Below are positions 6,654-15,310 of a DNA stretch of 64,000 bases, in pieces. The notes below the pieces were generated by a model, which was given only the letters and a program-made list of their open reading frames with translations, did no database searches and was not told the origin of the DNA. Numbering within the stretch: position 1 is the first letter of the stretch; each line of letters opens with the position of its first letter. The stretch covers positions 124,001 to 188,000 of the forward strand of contig NZ_JAQQKV010000003.1 in the NCBI RefSeq assembly GCF_028550435.1, written 5' to 3'. This stretch comes from Asticcacaulis machinosus (GTDB taxonomy: Bacteria > Pseudomonadota > Alphaproteobacteria > Caulobacterales > Caulobacteraceae). The translations under genes were made by a program, and so were the position numbers.

Positions 6654-8759
6654 ATGAGCCAAGGTACGGATAAACCTGAAGCCGATACACCTTCCGACGG
6701 CCCCCTTCTCGACCTAACCGATGCCGGGGTAAAAAAGTTCATTAAGCAGGCGAAAGCCCGCGGCTATGTGACGATGGATGAACTGAATAAGGTTCTGCCT
6801 TCGGAAGAATTTACGTCAGAACAAATCGAAGATACCCTGGCCATGCTCACAGAGATGGGCGTGAATGTGGTCGATTCGGAAGAAGAGGCCGCTGAAGGCG
6901 GTGAGATCGCCGTGCGCGAAGAGGCGGGGGCTGTCGTTGAGACCGCCAAGACCTCGGCCTATGATCGCACTGACGACCCTGTGCGCATGTATTTGCGCGA
7001 AATGGGCTCGGTTGAGCTTTTGTCTCGCGAAGGCGAAATCGCCATCGCCAAGCGGATCGAGGCCGGTCGTGACACCATGATCCGCGGGCTTTGTGAATCG
7101 GCCCTGACCTTTGAAGCCATCATGGTGTGGCGCGAAGAACTGGGTTCCGGCCGTATTCTGCTGCGGGAGATCATCGACCTCGAAGGCACCTACGGCGGCA
7201 ATACGCCCGATGGTCCGCCGCCGGGTGCGCTCGATGGCTCCGACGAAGAGGAAGAGGTTGCGGATGATGGTGTGATTGCCCTCAAAGCCACGCCTGCGCC
7301 GGTTATCAAGGCACCAGAGCCTGTGAAAGCGCCTGAACCCGTCAAGGAAATCGTCGAAGCCAAACCGGTAGAGGCCAAAAAGCCGAAATCCGGCGACGAC
7401 GATGACGACGATGACTACGTCCCGATGGACGAAGAAGAGAAAAAGCCCGAAGTCGCCGAAGAAGACGACGAAGATGACTTCGACGACGGCGCCGGTCCGA
7501 CCGTTTCGGCTATGGAATCGGAACTGCGCGACGGCGTGATGGAAACGCTGGATGCGATTGCCGGTGAGTTCGAGACCTATCGCCGGACGCAGGAAAAGAT
7601 GCTGACGGCCAAGCTTGAGGGGCTGCCGCTCGATCCGAAAGACCGCGCTGCCTATGACGAAGTGACCGCGACCATCACCCGTCACCTCAAGACGCTGAAA
7701 CTCAACAACCAGCGGATCGAAGCGCTGGTCGAGCAGCTTTATGCGATCAATAAGCGCCTGATGGGTTTAGAGGGGCGGCTGTTGCGGATGGCGGATTCCT
7801 ACGGCATTTCGCGCACCGAGTTCCTGCAAGCCTATTATGGGCGTGAGCTTGACCCGCAATGGGCCGAAAAAGTGCGCGACATGGGCGTGCGCTGGCAAAA
7901 GTTCATCGACAACGAAGGTAGCGCCATTGCCCGTATTCGCGGCGATGTGATCCAGTTGGCGACCGATATGGGCGTGGCGGTCGATGATTACCGCCGCATC
8001 GTGCAAACCGTGCAAAAGGGTGAGCGCGAAGCCCGTCAGGCCAAGACCGAAATGGTCGAAGCCAACCTGCGCCTCGTGATCTCGATTGCCAAGAAATATA
8101 CCAATCGCGGTTTGCAGTTCCTGGATCTGATTCAGGAAGGTAATATCGGCCTGATGAAGGCGGTTGATAAGTTTGAATATCGCCGGGGTTATAAGTTCTC
8201 GACCTACGCGACCTGGTGGATACGTCAGGCCATTACACGCTCGATCGCCGATCAGGCCCGCACCATCCGTATTCCGGTGCACATGATCGAAACGATCAAT
8301 AAGATCGTGCGCACCTCGCGCCAGATGCTGCATGAAATCGGCCGCGAACCGACTCCGGAAGAACTGGCTGAAAAGCTGGCCATGCCGCTGGAGAAGGTGC
8401 GTAAGGTCTTGAAAATCGCCAAGGAGCCGATTTCGCTGGAGACCCCGATCGGGGACGAAGAGGATTCGCACCTTGGGGACTTTATCGAGGACAAGAACGC
8501 GATCCTGCCGATTGATGCGGCGATCCAGTCGAACCTTAGAGAGACGACGACCCGCGTTCTGGCGTCGCTGACGCCGCGTGAAGAACGCGTCCTGCGGATG
8601 CGCTTCGGGATCGGGATGAACACCGATCATACCTTGGAAGAAGTCGGTCAGCAATTTTCGGTTACCCGCGAACGTATCCGTCAGATCGAGGCCAAGGCGC
8701 TGCGCAAGCTTAAGCACCCGTCGCGTAGTCGGAAGCTGCGGTCGTTCCTCGACTCTTAA
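6654..8759 (+). CDS. rpoD: Primary sigma factor RpoD (sigma-70)
   Basis: 701-aa housekeeping sigma factor directing RNA polymerase to -35/-10 promoters. Domains in order: region 1.1 (about 20-80), region 1.2 ([21 protein letters not shown]), a long non-conserved region, region 2 ([20 protein letters not shown], then [19 protein letters not shown]), region 3, and region 4 with the helix-turn-helix [20 protein letters not shown] at the C-terminus. The non-conserved region holds a proline/alanine/lysine-rich linker and Asp/Glu runs (about residues 245-285), probably disordered. The ATG at 6654 is chosen over an in-frame TTG at 6597 because GCGGAGA precedes it and it gives the family N-terminus. 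A strong terminator follows. Confidence 0.97.
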   Translation: MSQGTDKPEADTPSDGPLLDLTDAGVKKFIKQAKARGYVTMDELNKVLPSEEFTSEQIEDTLAMLTEMGVNVVDSEEEAAEGGEIAVREEAGAVVETAKTSAYDRTDDPVRMYLREMGSVELLSREGEIAIAKRIEAGRDTMIRGLCESALTFEAIMVWREELGSGRILLREIIDLEGTYGGNTPDGPPPGALDGSDEEEEVADDGVIALKATPAPVIKAPEPVKAPEPVKEIVEAKPVEAKKPKSGDDDDDDDYVPMDEEEKKPEVAEEDDEDDFDDGAGPTVSAMESELRDGVMETLDAIAGEFETYRRTQEKMLTAKLEGLPLDPKDRAAYDEVTATITRHLKTLKLNNQRIEALVEQLYAINKRLMGLEGRLLRMADSYGISRTEFLQAYYGRELDPQWAEKVRDMGVRWQKFIDNEGSAIARIRGDVIQLATDMGVAVDDYRRIVQTVQKGEREARQAKTEMVEANLRLVISIAKKYTNRGLQFLDLIQEGNIGLMKAVDKFEYRRGYKFSTYATWWIRQAITRSIADQARTIRIPVHMIETINKIVRTSRQMLHEIGREPTPEELAEKLAMPLEKVRKVLKIAKEPISLETPIGDEEDSHLGDFIEDKNAILPIDAAIQSNLRETTTRVLASLTPREERVLRMRFGIGMNTDHTLEEVGQQFSVTRERIRQIEAKALRKLKHPSRSRKLRSFLDS

Positions 8760-8833
8760 GTTACGGGGTTTGGGGCCCCGCGCTCAAGGAGCGAAGCGTT
8801 AGCGCACTAAAATGCGCCCCAAGTCTTTTTACT

Positions 8834-8877
8834 CAAAGAAAAAGCCTCGCTTATTAAAAGCGGGGCTTTTTCTTTGA
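8834..8877 (+). terminator. Rho-independent terminator after rpoD
   Basis: An extended stem from CAAAGAAAAAGCCTCGCT (8834-8851) to AGCGGGGCTTTTTCTTTG (8859-8876) has one mismatch, with the U-rich strand inside the 3' arm. It lies 75 nt after the rpoD stop. Confidence 0.85.
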
Positions 8878-9001
8878 TTGCAGGTTTGTGGGGTCACAGA
8901 CCCCACGCCCCTTAACTTAGGTGTCTGCAAACGGCGCACATTGCCGCTTTGGTTTTTGACGCGGGTGGGGGCATAATGGCGCAAACCCAAGGAGCCGCGC
9001 C

Positions 9002-9790
9002 ATGACCCGTCTTGCCAACAAAATTGCCCTTGTCACCGGCGGGGCCAGTGGGATCGGAGAGGCGATTGTGCGGGCCTTTGTGGCCGAAGGGGCGACCGTT
9101 ATCATCTCCGACATTGACCCCAAGGACGGGGAGGCGCTGGCGGCGGAGCTGGGCGATCAGGCCTCCTACATGCACCTAGATGTGGCGCTGGAATCCGAAT
9201 GGATCAATGTCACAGATATCATCGCGGCCAAGTTCGGGGCGCTAAATATACTGGTGAATAATGCTGGGATTACCGGCAACGAAGGCGGAGGTGGGCGGCC
9301 TCATGATCCGGAACATACGGCCTTGGAGGATTGGCGTAAGGTCATGCACGTCAATCTGGATGGCACATTTTTAGGCTGCAAGCACGCCATTCGGGTGATG
9401 CGCGAAACGGGCTCAGACGGGTCGATCATCAATATGTCGTCGCGGTCGGGACTGGTCGGGATACCGCATCAGGCGGCCTATGCGGCCTCAAAAGCCGCGG
9501 TGCGCAATCACTCGAAAACCGTGGCACTGTACTGCGCCGAGCAGAACCTGAATATCCGCTGTAACTCGGTCCATCCGGCGGCGATCCAGACGCCTATGTG
9601 GGATGAGATCACTAAGAAGGGCAATCCGGATAAGATGAAGGCCGCCACCCCGCTGCACCGCTTCGGGCGGCCGGAAGAGGTGGCCGCCCTGGTGCTGCTT
9701 CTGGCGTCGGATGAAGCGACCTATATCACGGGGTCCGAGTTCAATATCGACGGCGGGATACTGGCCGGATCGTCGGCGTCACCGGAGTAA
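9002..9790 (+). CDS. SDR family NAD(P)-dependent oxidoreductase
   Basis: 262-aa classical short-chain dehydrogenase/reductase, a cytoplasmic Rossmann enzyme. Visible marks: TGGASGIGEAI cofactor loop (residues 12-22), D38 after the second strand (IISDIDP) favouring NAD(H), NNAG (about 88-91), catalytic Ser in INMSSRSG, YAASK catalytic Tyr/Lys (about 160-164), and the C-terminal GSEFNIDGG. The closest named relatives I recall are cyclopentanol/3-beta-hydroxysteroid-type dehydrogenases, but the substrate cannot be read from sequence. SD AAGGAG lies 8 nt before the ATG. It stands alone between the rpoD terminator and a palindromic repeat pair. Confidence 0.93.
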   Translation: MTRLANKIALVTGGASGIGEAIVRAFVAEGATVIISDIDPKDGEALAAELGDQASYMHLDVALESEWINVTDIIAAKFGALNILVNNAGITGNEGGGGRPHDPEHTALEDWRKVMHVNLDGTFLGCKHAIRVMRETGSDGSIINMSSRSGLVGIPHQAAYAASKAAVRNHSKTVALYCAEQNLNIRCNSVHPAAIQTPMWDEITKKGNPDKMKAATPLHRFGRPEEVAALVLLLASDEATYITGSEFNIDGGILAGSSASPE

Positions 9791-9792
9791 AT

Positions 9793-9916
9793 CTCCTCCC
9801 CATCTAAGATGGGGAGGTGGATGCGAGCGTAGCGATGCAGACGGAGGGGTATTCCATAAGAAAGATACCCCTCCGCCTCGTAAACTCGGCACCTCCCCAC
9901 ATAGTGGGGCGGAGAA
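9793..9916. repeat. REP-like element pair, head to head (copies 4 and 5)
   Basis: Two inverted copies: CTCCTCCCCATCTAAGATGG... with GGTGG, AGCGTAGCGA and GACGGAGGGGTA (9793-9851), then after a 15-nt spacer the mirror image TACCCCTCCG...CACCTCCCC and a final palindrome (9867-9916). The arrangement resembles a bacterial interspersed mosaic element. It separates two convergent genes and could act as a transcript end. Confidence 0.8.
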
Positions 9917-9918
9917 GA

Positions 9919-10494
9919 TTAGACCAGTGTTATAATCTGCCACACGCCAAAGCCGACGAACATTGCGGATGCGGCCCAGCGGATATACTGCATCGGCACG
10001 ACTTTCAGCACCTTATCGCCGAAGAAGACCGCCGGCACATTGGCCAGCATCATCCCCAAGGTCGTGCCGAACACGACGGCGATCAGGTTGTCATATTGAG
10101 CACCCAAAGCAACCGTGGCGATCTGGGTCTTGTCGCCCATTTCGGCCAGAAAGAACATGAGGGTGGTGGTGACGAACGGGCCGTAGTCTTTTTTGATTTC
10201 GCCTTCGCCCTCTTCGATTTTGTCGGGCACCAGAATCCATAAACCCAAGCCAATAAAGGCAATGGCGACCAGCCAGGGCATGTAAGCCTCGATGCCCAGC
10301 CCGCCGACAAAGGTGCCAACCCACGCCGCAAAGGCATGGTTGATCAGGGTGGCGACAAAAATGCCGAAGATGATCGGCGCCGGTTTGTGATACCGCGCGG
10401 CCAAGATCAGCGCCAGAAGCTGGGTCTTATCGCCGATTTCGCTGAGGGCGACGAGGGTGGTCGAGTGAAGAAAGGGTTCAAAAAAGGGAGGCAT
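9919..10494 (-). CDS. UPF0016/GDT1-TMEM165 family membrane protein, probable manganese exporter
   Basis: 191-aa inner-membrane protein with the two family signatures ALSEIGDKTQLL (E19) and FLAEMGDKTQIA (E118), each in a hydrophobic helix. About six membrane segments are split by a charged loop (DKIEEGEGEIKKDYG, about 91-105). Relatives transport Mn2+/Ca2+, and bacterial members (MneA-type) export manganese. The manganese-sensing yybP-ykoY leader immediately upstream fits that role closely. The ATG at 10494 has only a weak GGAAA SD, as expected where a riboswitch controls translation. The direction of transport is inferred from family and riboswitch. Confidence 0.93.
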   Translation of the reverse strand: MPPFFEPFLHSTTLVALSEIGDKTQLLALILAARYHKPAPIIFGIFVATLINHAFAAWVGTFVGGLGIEAYMPWLVAIAFIGLGLWILVPDKIEEGEGEIKKDYGPFVTTTLMFFLAEMGDKTQIATVALGAQYDNLIAVVFGTTLGMMLANVPAVFFGDKVLKVVPMQYIRWAASAMFVGFGVWQIITLV

Positions 10495-10504
10495 CAGATT
10501 TTCC

Positions 10505-10690
10505 GCGTGACCGGCCGGTCATAAGACATAACGATCTTCTGACGGCGGCCAATCACATCTGGCCGTCAGCGGATCGTTAGGTCTCACCTCGACTGTGTGG
10601 CCACAGACTGATAACGCCATGCCGATACCCGGCAAGTGTGTTGACGTTATCCACGCGGTTTAAATCGCGTGCGGTTACTCCCCTAAAGGA
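10505..10690 (-). promoter_or_regulatory. yybP-ykoY manganese riboswitch upstream of UPF0016 gene
   Basis: Reading the minus strand, the leader shows the conserved pieces of the Mn2+ aptamer in order: GGGGAGTAACC (ending about 10673), GTCAACACACTTGCCGG (about 10644-10628), and GAGGTGAGACC (about 10590-10580). These are the two internal-loop strands of the yybP-ykoY fold. Downstream, a long hairpin (CTGACGG...CCGTCAG, flanked by AACGATC/GATCGTT) spans about 10577-10528 and probably forms the expression platform ahead of the start codon at 10494. Known family logic: Mn2+ binding turns on exporter genes. Confidence 0.85.
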
Positions 10691-10691
10691 T

Positions 10692-10718
10692 GCGGGCCTT
10701 ATGAGGGATAAGGCCCGC
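10692..10718 (-). terminator. Hairpin terminator after Dabb gene
   Basis: An 11-bp perfect stem GCGGGCCTTAT/ATAAGGCCCGC with a 5-nt loop, followed on the minus strand by a short CCTTT. It separates the AEC-Dabb unit from the riboswitch that begins 2 nt further on. Confidence 0.6.
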
Positions 10719-10739
10719 TGGGTCAATAGACCACAAACA

Positions 10740-11030
10740 CTAAACTTCGTAATCGACCATCAGGCGGTCAGACACGACCGAGCGCACAAAGGCGGCGGCT
10801 TCCTGATGGGCAGGGTGAACCTGATAGGCGTCAAGGGCTTCGCGCGAGGTGAACTCGGAATAGAGCACGATGTCGCCGGAAACGCCGGTGGCGGAGAAAT
10901 CAATGCCGACTTCGATGAGGGTCAGGCCGTCGATCTTACCCTGAAGGCCTTCCAGAACCTGTTTCACCTTGGCCGCGTTCTCGGCTTTATTGTCGTCTTT
11001 CAGCTTCCACATGACGATGTGCTTGATCAT
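10740..11030 (-). CDS. Dabb (stress-responsive alpha/beta-barrel) family protein
   Basis: 96-aa dimeric ferredoxin-like barrel protein. The start MIKHIVMWKLK and the strand pattern LTLIEVGIDF...DIVLYSEFTS followed by YQVHPAHQEAAAFV are the family core. Members range from stress proteins to cyclases and hydrolases, and the function here is not readable. The ATG at 11030 is preferred over the TTG at 11036 because AAAGGA lies 8 nt before it. It follows the AEC transporter gene by 12 nt on the same strand, so the two are probably co-transcribed. Confidence 0.88.
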   Translation of the reverse strand: MIKHIVMWKLKDDNKAENAAKVKQVLEGLQGKIDGLTLIEVGIDFSATGVSGDIVLYSEFTSREALDAYQVHPAHQEAAAFVRSVVSDRLMVDYEV

Positions 11031-11042
11031 CTTCAAATCCTT

Positions 11043-11963
11043 TTAGTGCGTTAGAATGAGCGCAATGGCGCTGAGGGTAAACAGGCTGATGGCCGTGCTT
11101 TGGGAAATAGCGATGGCGGCGTTTTCGTACCATGTGCCATAGATTTTGGTCTGGATAAACACGCTGACCGCCGTGGGAGTGGCGGCCAGCAGCACACCGG
11201 TTTTGAAAATGAGCGGCTCGGCATTCACGGCCCACAGCGCCACGGCCACAATGGCGGGGGCCAGCACGATCTTGGCGGCCACGGCGACCGCCGAAGACTT
11301 TTCAAACCCGAACAGGGTTTTCGCGGGCATCATGGCCAGCATCCCGCCCAGCGCAACCAAGGCCACCGGCGGACCGGACCGTCCCAGCATATCAAGCCCA
11401 GTCTGAAACACCGGCGGAAAGCGCACATGAAACAGCATGAGCACCAACCCCACGGCGCTGGCGATAATGGTCGGGTTCATGGCCGTGCGTTTTAAGGCCG
11501 CGCGGATTTTATGGCCTGATGACCACGCCAGCGCGGCACAGCCCAGACAAAACAACAGCAGGAAATCGACCGCGACGATCAGCGCGCCGATCTGACCCGC
11601 GGCCTGCCCGAACAGGCTGGTGGCGATGGGGATGCCGAGGAAGGCCGAATTATTGATAAAGCTGGCCATGCCCGCGCCAACCGCTTCGGTGCGCTCGGAT
11701 TTCAACGCCGTCAAGGTGATGACGCTAACGCCAGCGCACACCATCATCGCCCCGGCATAGGTCAGGATCATCAGGCCGGTGTGGGCATCGGGCCGCGTCA
11801 TCTGTGAGAAATAGGACAAAAGAAACGCCGGAAAGCCCAGCCAGTAGAAATAGGCCGACAGTCCATCAAGGCCATGCGCGGTCAGGCGTTTGGTCTTAAC
11901 CAGCACGGCGCCCAGCCCGATCAGGCTGAAAAAAATCAGGACGCGCGCAACCGTTTCCAACAT
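11043..11963 (-). CDS. AEC family (auxin-efflux-carrier type) transporter
   Basis: 306-aa inner-membrane permease with about ten hydrophobic segments. N-terminal MLETVARVLIFFSLIGLGAV, a central break between two five-helix bundles around residues 150-165 (WSSGHKIRAALKR), and the family pattern NPTIIASAVGLVL in the second half are visible. AEC carriers export small organic anions such as malate or auxin-like acids; substrate unknown. The ATG at 11963 is chosen because AAGGA precedes it. An upstream in-frame extension to 12050 adds a non-membrane, arginine-rich stretch with no SD. Downstream Dabb gene is in the same operon. Confidence 0.88.
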   Translation of the reverse strand: MLETVARVLIFFSLIGLGAVLVKTKRLTAHGLDGLSAYFYWLGFPAFLLSYFSQMTRPDAHTGLMILTYAGAMMVCAGVSVITLTALKSERTEAVGAGMASFINNSAFLGIPIATSLFGQAAGQIGALIVAVDFLLLFCLGCAALAWSSGHKIRAALKRTAMNPTIIASAVGLVLMLFHVRFPPVFQTGLDMLGRSGPPVALVALGGMLAMMPAKTLFGFEKSSAVAVAAKIVLAPAIVAVALWAVNAEPLIFKTGVLLAATPTAVSVFIQTKIYGTWYENAAIAISQSTAISLFTLSAIALILTH

Positions 11964-12112
11964 GGACGCTGTCCTTCCCGAACCGCATAACTGAGGGTGG
12001 CGTAAACCACCCGCAGCGGCCCGTAAAGCGGTTGCGGTGCAGCGCGGCAAAAAAACTTGCCGGATCGTCGTTTAAGTGAAAGTCTCATTTGTCACAAATT
12101 AAGAGGCTGGCT

Positions 12113-13417
12113 ATGGATATGGATCGCCGTTTTGTTCTGATGGGGTTGGCGGGTGTGGCCGCACCATTGCCCACGTGGGCGCAAGGCTTAGAGGATCGCG
12201 TTGCAACTCTGGCGGCGCAGTATCAGCCAAAGGTCGTCGCCTGGCGGCGCGATATCCATCAGAACCCGGAACTATCTAACCGTGAGGTGCGCACCGGAAA
12301 ACTGGTCGCTAAAGAACTGAAACGCATGGGCCTTAGCGTGCGCACGGGTCTTGCGGGCAATGGCGTAGTCGGCGTGCTGACCGGCGGGAAGCCGGGGCCT
12401 GCGGTCGCTTTGCGCGCCGATATGGACGCCCTGCCGGTGGAGGATAAGACGGGCGAGCCCTTTGCCTCCAAGGCTATGGGCGAATATGAAGGTAAGGCCG
12501 TGCCGGTCACCCATGCCTGCGGCCACGATGCCCATGTCGCCATGCTGCTGGGAGCGGCGGAGGTCTTAAGTCAGATGAAGGCCGACATATCGGGGGAGAT
12601 TGTCTTTATCTTTCAACCGGCCGAAGAAGGCCCACCCAAGGGCGAAGAGGGCGGGGCCGATGTCATGATCCGCGACGGCGCGCTTACCAACCCCACGGTT
12701 AAATCCATTTTCGGCATCCATGTCTGGCCGGGAAAGACCGGCGAACTTTTGTACCGGCCCGAAGGCTTTATGGCCCAGACCGACCGGCTGGAGATCCAGC
12801 TTAAGGGCGTCCAGACCCACGGATCTCGGCCGTGGGACGGGGTCGATATCACGGCTCTGGCGGCCGATATCACCCAAACCATCAACCAGATTACCTCGCG
12901 CCGGCTGAACATCACCAAGGAGCCGACGGTGGTGACCATCTCGATCATGGAAGGTGGCTTACGCTATAATATCATCCCCGAAACCCTGCGGCTGGCGGGG
13001 ACCATGCGCACGTTTTCAACGGCGCGGCGCGATGAAACCATCGAAAAAGTCACCAGGGCGGTCGAACAATTGGCGGCATCTTATGGGGCGACGGCCAAGG
13101 TCGAGTTCACCATGAATGCGCCCCTGACCTACAACGATCCGCAACTGTCGAAAGAGATATTCCCCGTGCTCGAAAAAGCTGCGGGTGCGGGCAAGGTCAG
13201 CGATAAGGCAACGCTGATTACTGGCGGCGAAGACTTTGCCGAATACCAAAAAGTGGTGCCGGGCGTGTTTTGTTTCTTAGGGATCGCCAAACCCGGCGAA
13301 GACCCTGAGAAAATCCCGCCCAACCATTCGCCCTATTTCAATATCTATGAACCGGCGATGGAGGTTGGGGTGCGCGCCCATGCCTTGGCGGCGCTGTTTA
13401 TGCTGACGCGGGGGTAA
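12113..13417 (+). CDS. Exported M20 family metallopeptidase (amidohydrolase)
   Basis: 434-aa zinc-dependent aminoacylase/carboxypeptidase-type hydrolase of the M20D group. After the leader come RRDIHQNPELSNREVRTGK, RADMDALPVED (metal Asp), HACGHDAHVAMLLGAA (metal ligands), FQPAEEGPPKGEEGGA (catalytic and metal Glu), and late TGGEDFAEY plus PPNHSPYFNIYE. The N-terminus MDMDRRFVLMGLAGVAAPLP ending in TWAQ looks like a Tat-type signal peptide (RRFVLMG), so the enzyme probably acts in the periplasm. Start at 12113, or 12119; an in-frame TTG at 12089 lacks support. Substrate (N-acyl amino acid, peptide) is not determined. Confidence 0.92.
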   Translation: MDMDRRFVLMGLAGVAAPLPTWAQGLEDRVATLAAQYQPKVVAWRRDIHQNPELSNREVRTGKLVAKELKRMGLSVRTGLAGNGVVGVLTGGKPGPAVALRADMDALPVEDKTGEPFASKAMGEYEGKAVPVTHACGHDAHVAMLLGAAEVLSQMKADISGEIVFIFQPAEEGPPKGEEGGADVMIRDGALTNPTVKSIFGIHVWPGKTGELLYRPEGFMAQTDRLEIQLKGVQTHGSRPWDGVDITALAADITQTINQITSRRLNITKEPTVVTISIMEGGLRYNIIPETLRLAGTMRTFSTARRDETIEKVTRAVEQLAASYGATAKVEFTMNAPLTYNDPQLSKEIFPVLEKAAGAGKVSDKATLITGGEDFAEYQKVVPGVFCFLGIAKPGEDPEKIPPNHSPYFNIYEPAMEVGVRAHALAALFMLTRG

Positions 13418-13423
13418 ACCGTT

Positions 13424-14047
13424 TTATTCGACCGGAGATTTGGCCCCGGAATTTGAAAGCGCCTTATCTTCGGGCGAAGGTGTCACCGGCATGGTGGCGG
13501 GCAGGTCATCCACGCCCGGCAAGCCCACGTGCATCAGTTGCCAGCCAAACAAGGTCTTGCGCTTCATGGTGAAGATGGTTTCGCCCTGCACCGGATGGGT
13601 GACCGACAGGCGGGTGCGGTCGGGGCTCCAGTACAGCACGTCCGGCACCGGCGGTTTATCGGTAAAGGTTTTGGGATCGACCTTATTGGCGTCTTTGCCG
13701 GCCCCTAAAGTCAAAGCCCATAAAGCGCGCGCGGTCAGGTATGAGTCGATATTGATGACCGGTGCGGGCTTGGTCATCGGCACGATAGCGGCGGCTACGG
13801 CCCCAATCGGGTCTTTCAGGAAACTGGGCGGCGGGGCGGCGATGCTGTCGCCATCCGCGGCGGTAATCAATTGCGCTTTCAGCGATGTGCGCACATCGTC
13901 AAACGCCACCAGTTCGGCCAGAGATTGAATATCCTCGGCTTCGGCGGAGGAACGCAGGTCGTAAAACGACCAGATCGGCCCGGCCAGAAACGCCGCCACA
14001 AAGGCCAGCAGCGCGAAAATAACGGTAAGCGGCAGTATCCGTGACAC
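13424..14047 (-). CDS. DUF2939 domain-containing protein
   Basis: 207-aa protein with one N-terminal membrane anchor (LPLTVIFALLAFVAAFLAGP, about 5-24). FYDLRSSAEAEDIQSLAELVAFDDVRTSLKAQL then matches the DUF2939 start, and a C-terminal domain contains FTMKRKTLFGWQLMHVGLP. The family has no known function. It is convergent with the M20 gene; the stop codons are 7 nt apart. Confidence 0.8.
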   Translation of the reverse strand: MSRILPLTVIFALLAFVAAFLAGPIWSFYDLRSSAEAEDIQSLAELVAFDDVRTSLKAQLITAADGDSIAAPPPSFLKDPIGAVAAAIVPMTKPAPVINIDSYLTARALWALTLGAGKDANKVDPKTFTDKPPVPDVLYWSPDRTRLSVTHPVQGETIFTMKRKTLFGWQLMHVGLPGVDDLPATMPVTPSPEDKALSNSGAKSPVE

Positions 14048-14128
14048 GAAGCGTCCCCCAATTTTGCCCGATCAGGCATCCCACCCGTTAACCATATCAT
14101 GAGGCAGCCGGTCTGCGCACCTGCTTTT

Positions 14129-15208
14129 TTACGCCATTTGCGGCGTTTGCATAAACGGGCGCTGCACCGGCTGACGGGTGATGATCTTATGCACAAACGC
14201 CAGCTTTTCCTTGACACGCGGTGACAGGATAAAGGGGTAGAGCGGGCGCTCGCCCATCGAGGCGTGGATGGAGTTTATCGCCACACTGAGCGGTATCCAG
14301 GTCTCGGCCAGACGCTCGAAATCGAGAACCGTATAGGGGTCGAAATCGACATCGGCGGCTATGTTTTCATGGTGCGGGGCCTTTAGCGCCATGCCGTAGC
14401 AATGGGCGGTCTCCAGCGCGTCGATGATATGCAGGCAATGCGCAAACGATTCCGCGAAATCCTCCCACGGGTGCATGGAGGCGTAGGCCGAGATATATTG
14501 GTTTTGCCAGTTCGGCGGCGTGCCATTGGCATAGTGGTTTTGGATGGCGGTGTCGTAATCGATGCGGTCGTCGCCAAAGACAGCACGGCATTCCTCCAGC
14601 AGCCCGCCATCACGCACCATCTTGTTCCAGATGAAATGCCCGATTTCATGCCGGAAATGGCCGAGTAGGGTTCGGTAATGCTCATTCATCTGACTGCGCA
14701 CCGTCTCGCGGGTCAGATCATCGGCTTCGGCAGCACGGATGGAGATCAGGCCCTCATCATGGCCGGTCATGGCGGCCTTATGGTGGCCATCGGCGGTGAT
14801 CTCATCCTCAAGGAAATCAAAGGCCAGCCCGCCACTGGGGTCGGTATCGCGGCCCTGCGCCGGCAGGTTCCATTTCAGGAATGAATAGAACAGGTGGCGC
14901 TGGGCCTCGGAAATGCGGCGCCAGTTGTCGAGGCTGTTGGGCACAAAGCGGTTATAGCGGCAGGCGCGGCAAAAATCGTTAGGGTCTTCGGCCCCGACCG
15001 TCCAGTTGCAGACATCGGTAACCGCATTGGCGCAAAAGCGTTGACTGGCCGAACCACCTACCGGCTTCCAGAACGGCTCGCTGACCGGCTCCATCGCGCA
15101 CAGTTCCTGAAGCTGCGGCACAAAGCCCAGTCGGTAGCCGCAGTTCACGCAATTACGGTTGTGGAAATAGACCGTATTCTGACAGTTGCTGCAGGTGAAG
15201 ATTTTCAT
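14129..15208 (-). CDS. Putative zinc-ribbon zinc-binding metallopeptidase
   Basis: 359-aa protein with an N-terminal zinc ribbon (CSNCQNTVYFHNRNCVNCGYRLGF, Cys pairs at about 6/9 and 20/23) and a gluzincin-like HFRHEIGHFIWNKMV motif (HExxH) at about residue 184. DDRIDYDTAIQNHY and ASMHPWEDFAESFAHCLHI follow (likely third ligand and active-site strand). This is the COG4307-type family of predicted bacterial peptidases; no substrate is known. No signal peptide, so cytoplasmic. SD is weak. The stop lies 82 nt upstream of the DUF2939 start, so the two may share a transcript. Confidence 0.85.
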   Translation of the reverse strand: MKIFTCSNCQNTVYFHNRNCVNCGYRLGFVPQLQELCAMEPVSEPFWKPVGGSASQRFCANAVTDVCNWTVGAEDPNDFCRACRYNRFVPNSLDNWRRISEAQRHLFYSFLKWNLPAQGRDTDPSGGLAFDFLEDEITADGHHKAAMTGHDEGLISIRAAEADDLTRETVRSQMNEHYRTLLGHFRHEIGHFIWNKMVRDGGLLEECRAVFGDDRIDYDTAIQNHYANGTPPNWQNQYISAYASMHPWEDFAESFAHCLHIIDALETAHCYGMALKAPHHENIAADVDFDPYTVLDFERLAETWIPLSVAINSIHASMGERPLYPFILSPRVKEKLAFVHKIITRQPVQRPFMQTPQMA

Positions 15209-15310
15209 GGGTTGAGGCTCTGAACTCTATGGTTTTACGAGTGTAATAGGTTGGCCTCACCCGGAAAGCCATCTTGTCTTTTAGTGTGTTTTATAAGGCA
15301 GGCGTAAGGA

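Noticed and set aside
7767-8717. Long antisense frames across rpoD (e.g. 316 codons) and similar ones inside egtB-egtD, the flavoprotein, TonB receptors and fumC
   Set aside because: They mirror the codon bias of high-GC genes on the other strand, carry no family motif and overlap secure genes completely.
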